Source of the DNA: Anaerolineaceae bacterium UBA4781
GTDB taxonomy: Bacteria > Chloroflexota > Anaerolineae > Anaerolineales > Anaerolineaceae
DNA length: 9,264 nucleotides
Direction of reading: 5' to 3'
NCBI GenBank assembly: GCA_002403105.1
Contig: DHHD01000101.1
Location: forward strand, 21,919 to 31,182
Of the stretch, positions 6,305 through 9,264 are shown piece after piece (position 1 is the first letter of the stretch; each line of letters begins with the position of its first letter). The notes below the pieces were generated by a model. That model saw nothing but the letters and a program-made list of their open reading frames with translations. It was not told where the DNA came from and did no database searches. The translations under genes and the position numbers were made by a program.

Positions 6305-7309
6305 ATGTTCGACTTTGATGCACTAATCAAAAGCCTTTCTGAAGTAGGTTCAACAATTCTGGCTGTCCTTCTTATTGTTGTCATCCTGGAAGCATTCTTA
6401 TATCTTATTCTGGTGAAATGGCTGAAAACAAAAAACGCATTGGTTTATATGTTGATTTCACCGGCTATTCTTGGTCTGCTTGTGCTGCAGATATACCCGT
6501 TGGTATGGGAAGGGTATATCTCCATGACAAACATGAGCTTGAGCCATTTCTTTAACTTTGATTTTATTGGTCTGAGGAATTATGTAAGGGTCTTCACCGA
6601 ACCCGTGTTGAAACAGGTTACTTTCTTTCCTCTATTTTGGCGGACTCTTCTCTGGACTTTTATCAACGTCGCTTTCCATGTCATAGGTGGCATGGTTCTG
6701 GCGCTGCTTTTGAATCGTGAAATGAAATTGCGCGGTTTATACCGCATGCTCATCATCATTCCTTGGGCTTTACCTCAAGTGGTTGCTGCTATGGCATGGC
6801 GCGGTGAATTCAACTATGAATATGGTTGGATCAACATCATGCTTAAACAGATCGGATTACAACCAGTCCAATGGTTAACCAGCCCGGTGCCCAACTTCGC
6901 TGCCATGTGTATTGTCAATATCTGGCTGGGTATCCCATTCATGACCGTCATCCTTCTGGGGGGATTGCAAAGTATATCGGGTGAATATTATGAAGCTGCA
7001 GAAATGGACGGTGCCAACAACTGGCAAAAATTTTGGAAAATCACTCTCCCGCTGATGAAACCCATCATGTCACCTGCAGTGATCTTAGGAACAGTGTGGA
7101 CATTTAACACATTCAATATATCCTTCTTCATCAATCAGTATGAATTGGAATCCAGTGATATCCTGGTCACCGCTCTATTCCGCGCGGCATTCCAATACAA
7201 CCGTTATGGATTCTCGGCAGCCTTCGCGTTCATCATTTTCTTTATCTTATTAGGATACTCGACTATTTTTGCCAAAACAACCGGCGCATTGAAAGGAGTG
7301 AAAGACTAA
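6305..7309 (+). CDS. malF: ABC sugar transporter permease, MalF type
   Basis: A 334-residue inner-membrane subunit that forms half of the sugar channel. A first hydrophobic segment at about 17-38 precedes the standard permease core, which begins VYMLISPAILGLL near 47-59. Further membrane segments lie near 110-137, 147-164, 198-220, 256-275 and 303-323. The cytoplasmic EAA loop is clear: E230-A231-A232, G236, then ITLPLMKP at 246-253, the contact for the ATPase subunit. The start follows AAGGAGG (6290-6296). The stop overlaps malG by one base (TAATG). It is longer at the N-terminus than plain MalF/UgpA-like subunits of about 290-310 residues, but lacks the large periplasmic domain of E. coli MalF. 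Substrate is inferred from malE and GH57. Confidence 0.88.
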   Translation: MFDFDALIKSLSEVGSTILAVLLIVVILEAFLYLILVKWLKTKNALVYMLISPAILGLLVLQIYPLVWEGYISMTNMSLSHFFNFDFIGLRNYVRVFTEPVLKQVTFFPLFWRTLLWTFINVAFHVIGGMVLALLLNREMKLRGLYRMLIIIPWALPQVVAAMAWRGEFNYEYGWINIMLKQIGLQPVQWLTSPVPNFAAMCIVNIWLGIPFMTVILLGGLQSISGEYYEAAEMDGANNWQKFWKITLPLMKPIMSPAVILGTVWTFNTFNISFFINQYELESSDILVTALFRAAFQYNRYGFSAAFAFIIFFILLGYSTIFAKTTGALKGVKD

Positions 7310-8229
7310 TGACTACCAGCAATGCAACTCTGGAACCTTCCACACTCGAGCAAAAACAACCCAAAAGAAGAAAGACTAACTTCTTTCGGGCGAATCATGG
7401 CGACAGCAAGTTTAAAAGATTGATCATTCACTTGATCTTGATTGGATACTGCATCATTTCGGTCTATCCGCTACTGCGCATTTTCAGTGTTTCTTTGCGC
7501 CCAGGTAACCGGGTACTATCAACAGATTTATCTATTATCCCGCCTGATGCTACATTGGAGAATTATCGTTTGGTAATCTACGAACAAGGCCTCCTCCAAT
7601 GGATCTGGAACAGCCTGGCAGTAACCATCACCACTGCCATTATTGGAGTGATCATCGCTGCAACATCCGCTTATGCTTTCTCCAGATTTAAATTCAAAGG
7701 TAGGTCTACCTTGCTGATCTATCTTTTAACAACGCAGATGATCCCAACTGCCATGTTGATGGTTCCATTATATATACTTGCAATTAACCTGGGTTTGGTA
7801 GGCACCTATCGCGGTTTGGTCATCGCATACGCTGTCACATCTGTACCTTTCAGCATCTGGATCTTGAAAGGATACTATGACACCATCCCAACGGAGTTGG
7901 AGGAAGCTGCCATCATTGATGGAGCTACACCATTACAAGCATTCTGGAAGATCATTCTTCCTCTTTCCACCCCCGCATTGGCGATCACCTTCCTGTTCAA
8001 TTTCAGTCAATCGTGGAATGAATACCTTATTGCCCGTGTCATCTTGGGTTCCAATGAAGCGATCTTGACCTGGCCATTAGGGTTGAACCGCTTGATGGGT
8101 CAGTACCTCGTTCAATGGGGCCAATATAACGCAGGTGCTATTCTGGTTTCATTGCCGGTGATGATCCTGTTCCTGTCGATGTCCAAATACATGATCTCAG
8201 GGCTCACGCTGGGCAGCGTAAAAGGATAG
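7309..8229 (+). CDS. malG: ABC sugar transporter permease, MalG type
   Basis: A 306-residue membrane permease, partner of the preceding MalF. A long basic cytoplasmic N-terminus (to about residue 36, rich in Lys/Arg around KQPKRRKTNFF) leads to the first membrane segment at about 37-60. Others follow near 102-124, 134-160, 167-186, 222-240 and 276-296. The EAA loop is E199-A200-A201 with G205, then KIILPLSTPALA at 214-225. NSWN-like QSWNEYL at 234-240 and the C-terminal SGLTLGSVKG ending are typical of MalG-type subunits. It begins on the ATG shared with the malF stop, with AGGAG at 7294-7298, indicating translational coupling and equal dosage. It is the last gene before a strong terminator. 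Confidence 0.9.
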   Translation: MTTSNATLEPSTLEQKQPKRRKTNFFRANHGDSKFKRLIIHLILIGYCIISVYPLLRIFSVSLRPGNRVLSTDLSIIPPDATLENYRLVIYEQGLLQWIWNSLAVTITTAIIGVIIAATSAYAFSRFKFKGRSTLLIYLLTTQMIPTAMLMVPLYILAINLGLVGTYRGLVIAYAVTSVPFSIWILKGYYDTIPTELEEAAIIDGATPLQAFWKIILPLSTPALAITFLFNFSQSWNEYLIARVILGSNEAILTWPLGLNRLMGQYLVQWGQYNAGAILVSLPVMILFLSMSKYMISGLTLGSVKG

Positions 8230-8242
8230 AAGATGCTTTAAC

Positions 8243-8279
8243 AAAAATCCCCACTTCCATGATGAGGTGGGGATTTTTT
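8243..8279 (+). terminator. Strong intrinsic terminator after malG
   Basis: AAAAATCCCCAC (8243-8254) pairs perfectly with GTGGGGATTTTT (8267-8278). The stem can extend by a G-T, a T-A and a C-G pair to leave a six-base loop CATGAT. A T run ends it. Because the stem also starts with a run of A, the element could work in both directions. It ends the malEFG transcript 14 bases after malG and separates it from the GH57 gene. Confidence 0.92.
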
Positions 8280-8296
8280 AATAAGGAGAGAAAGTG

Positions 8297-9264
8297 ATGA
8301 ATAGAAAAACCATTTTTTCCTGTTTGCTCCTCGTTGGAGTCCTGTTTGGCTCTTGCACCAGCACCAAAGAAACTGTGGCTGAACCGACCCAACCAATACC
8401 AACCGCCAGTGAGGATGTGCTGTATCTCAATATCTTATGGCACCAGCACCAACCCCTTTATTACAAGGATGAAGATGGGGTGTATACGCGTCCCTGGGTG
8501 CGCGTACATGCCACCAAAGATTATTATGATATGGCAGCAATTCTGAAAGAATATCCTGATGTACATGTCACCTTCAACCTCACACCGGTTCTCATCCGGC
8601 AATTGGATGATTTCGTGAACAATGATGCAAAAGACCTGTACTGGGTACTGGCGGAAGTTCCAGCCGAAGAACTTACAGATGAGCAAAAAGAATTTATTCT
8701 TACGCGCTTCTTTGATGCTAACTGGGACAACATCATTGCACGCTTCCCGCGTTATGAAGAACTGCTGCTCAAACGCGGTGGAACGGATGATGCAGCCATC
8801 GCCAGTGCAATGAAAAACTTTACTGCACAGGATTTTCGCGATCTGCAAATTTGGTTCAATCTAGCCTGGTTCGACCCTGATTTTTTGGCAGAGGAACCCT
8901 TGAAAAGCCTGGTGGAAAAGGGTGAGAACTTTAGTGAAGAAGATAAACAGATCGTTTTTAACCAGGTGCGAACCGTAATGGCAGAAGTTATCCCGGTTCA
9001 CAAAGAATTGCAGGAGAGCGGGCAGATCGAGGTCATCACCACCCCGTATGCGCACCCTATCCTTCCTTTGATATACAACTCGGATCTGGCTGCAACAGGC
9101 AATCCAACCACCGATCTGCCAACCCGTTTTTCCTGGCCCAACGATGCCATCGCTCACCTGAGCAAGAGTGTTGAGGTTTATGAAACTCATTTTGGAACCA
9201 CCCCCAAGGGGCTGTGGCCTGGGGAAGGCTCAGTGGCAGAAGATGTCGTTCCATTGATCGCAAA
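8297..9264 (+). CDS. GH57 alpha-glucan hydrolase (amylopullulanase-like) lipoprotein, N-terminal part
   Basis: The first 322 codons of a secreted glycoside hydrolase, open at the right edge. A lipoprotein signal peptide ends FGSC with Cys20, followed by a flexible Thr/Pro/Glu-rich linker to about residue 40, so the enzyme is likely tethered outside the membrane. GH57 motif 1 is HQHQP at 49-53. Motif 2 is GQIEV with TTPYAHPILPL at 242-258. Motif 3 is GLWPGEGSV at 305-313, where E310 matches the catalytic nucleophile position of amylopullulanase-type GH57 enzymes. The acid/base Asp and motif 5 would lie beyond the window. The start is ATG 8297 with AAGGAG at 8283-8288; an adjacent in-frame GTG at 8294 is the alternative. 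The gene follows a terminator with no clear promoter of its own in the 67-bp gap, so it depends on read-through or an unseen promoter. Predicted substrate is starch, glycogen or pullulan, feeding the upstream transporter. Confidence 0.87.
   Translation, partial: MNRKTIFSCLLLVGVLFGSCTSTKETVAEPTQPIPTASEDVLYLNILWHQHQPLYYKDEDGVYTRPWVRVHATKDYYDMAAILKEYPDVHVTFNLTPVLIRQLDDFVNNDAKDLYWVLAEVPAEELTDEQKEFILTRFFDANWDNIIARFPRYEELLLKRGGTDDAAIASAMKNFTAQDFRDLQIWFNLAWFDPDFLAEEPLKSLVEKGENFSEEDKQIVFNQVRTVMAEVIPVHKELQESGQIEVITTPYAHPILPLIYNSDLAATGNPTTDLPTRFSWPNDAIAHLSKSVEVYETHFGTTPKGLWPGEGSVAEDVVPLIA

Noticed and set aside
8435..8848. 137-codon minus-strand open frame
   Set aside because: Antisense to the GH57 gene, whose family motifs establish the coding strand.
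1..9264. CRISPR array, insertion sequence, tRNA or rRNA
   Set aside because: No regularly spaced repeats, transposase, terminal repeats, cloverleaf or ribosomal RNA sequence were recognised on either strand by eye.

Overview
The window looks like a chromosomal carbon-utilisation locus of an anaerobic or thermophile-related bacterium with moderate GC. Both exported proteins carry lipoprotein signal peptides, and both the three-gene glycerol-3-phosphate (G3P) oxidising module and the MalEFG-plus-GH57 combination are arrangements I associate with Chloroflexota (Anaerolineae-like), Thermotogota and Firmicutes. I favour a Chloroflexota-type source, but only weakly: no rRNA or other strong taxonomic marker is present.

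Layout. Positions 1-284 (minus strand) hold the N-terminal 94 codons of glycerol kinase, running off the left edge. A 210-bp divergent control region (285-494) carries several TGCAC/TTGCA-type half-sites. It separates glpK from a rightward cluster: a SorC/DeoR-type regulator (495-1472), a GlpA-like FAD and [2Fe-2S] G3P dehydrogenase (1526-3022), a second FAD/NAD(P)-dependent oxidoreductase (3019-4299), and a small four-cysteine DUF1667 protein (4302-4667). The last three are tightly packed (4-bp overlap, then a 2-bp gap). Together with glpK they would take glycerol to G3P and on to dihydroxyacetone phosphate, with the regulator as the obvious local controller.

A 322-bp region (4668-4989) with no gene separates this from a maltodextrin-type ABC uptake operon: substrate-binding lipoprotein (4990-6207), an intercistronic hairpin (6226-6257), and two permeases (6305-7309 and 7309-8229, overlapping by one base). 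A strong intrinsic terminator (8243-8279) closes the operon. A GH57 alpha-glucan hydrolase lipoprotein (8297 to the right edge) follows. The likely logic is that a surface-tethered GH57 enzyme cuts starch or pullulan-like glucan, and the binding protein and MalF/MalG import the oligosaccharides. No ATPase subunit is in the window.

The window is mostly well-known pathway biology. The points most worth a second look are a GlpA whose fourth iron-sulfur ligand position is Asp instead of Cys, a chain of tiny stop/start-overlapping ORFs linking the regulator to glpA, the phased operator-like half-sites upstream of the regulator with a related motif upstream of the sugar transporter, and an orphan Shine-Dalgarno sequence in the malE leader. 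I see no mobile element, CRISPR array, tRNA or rRNA.
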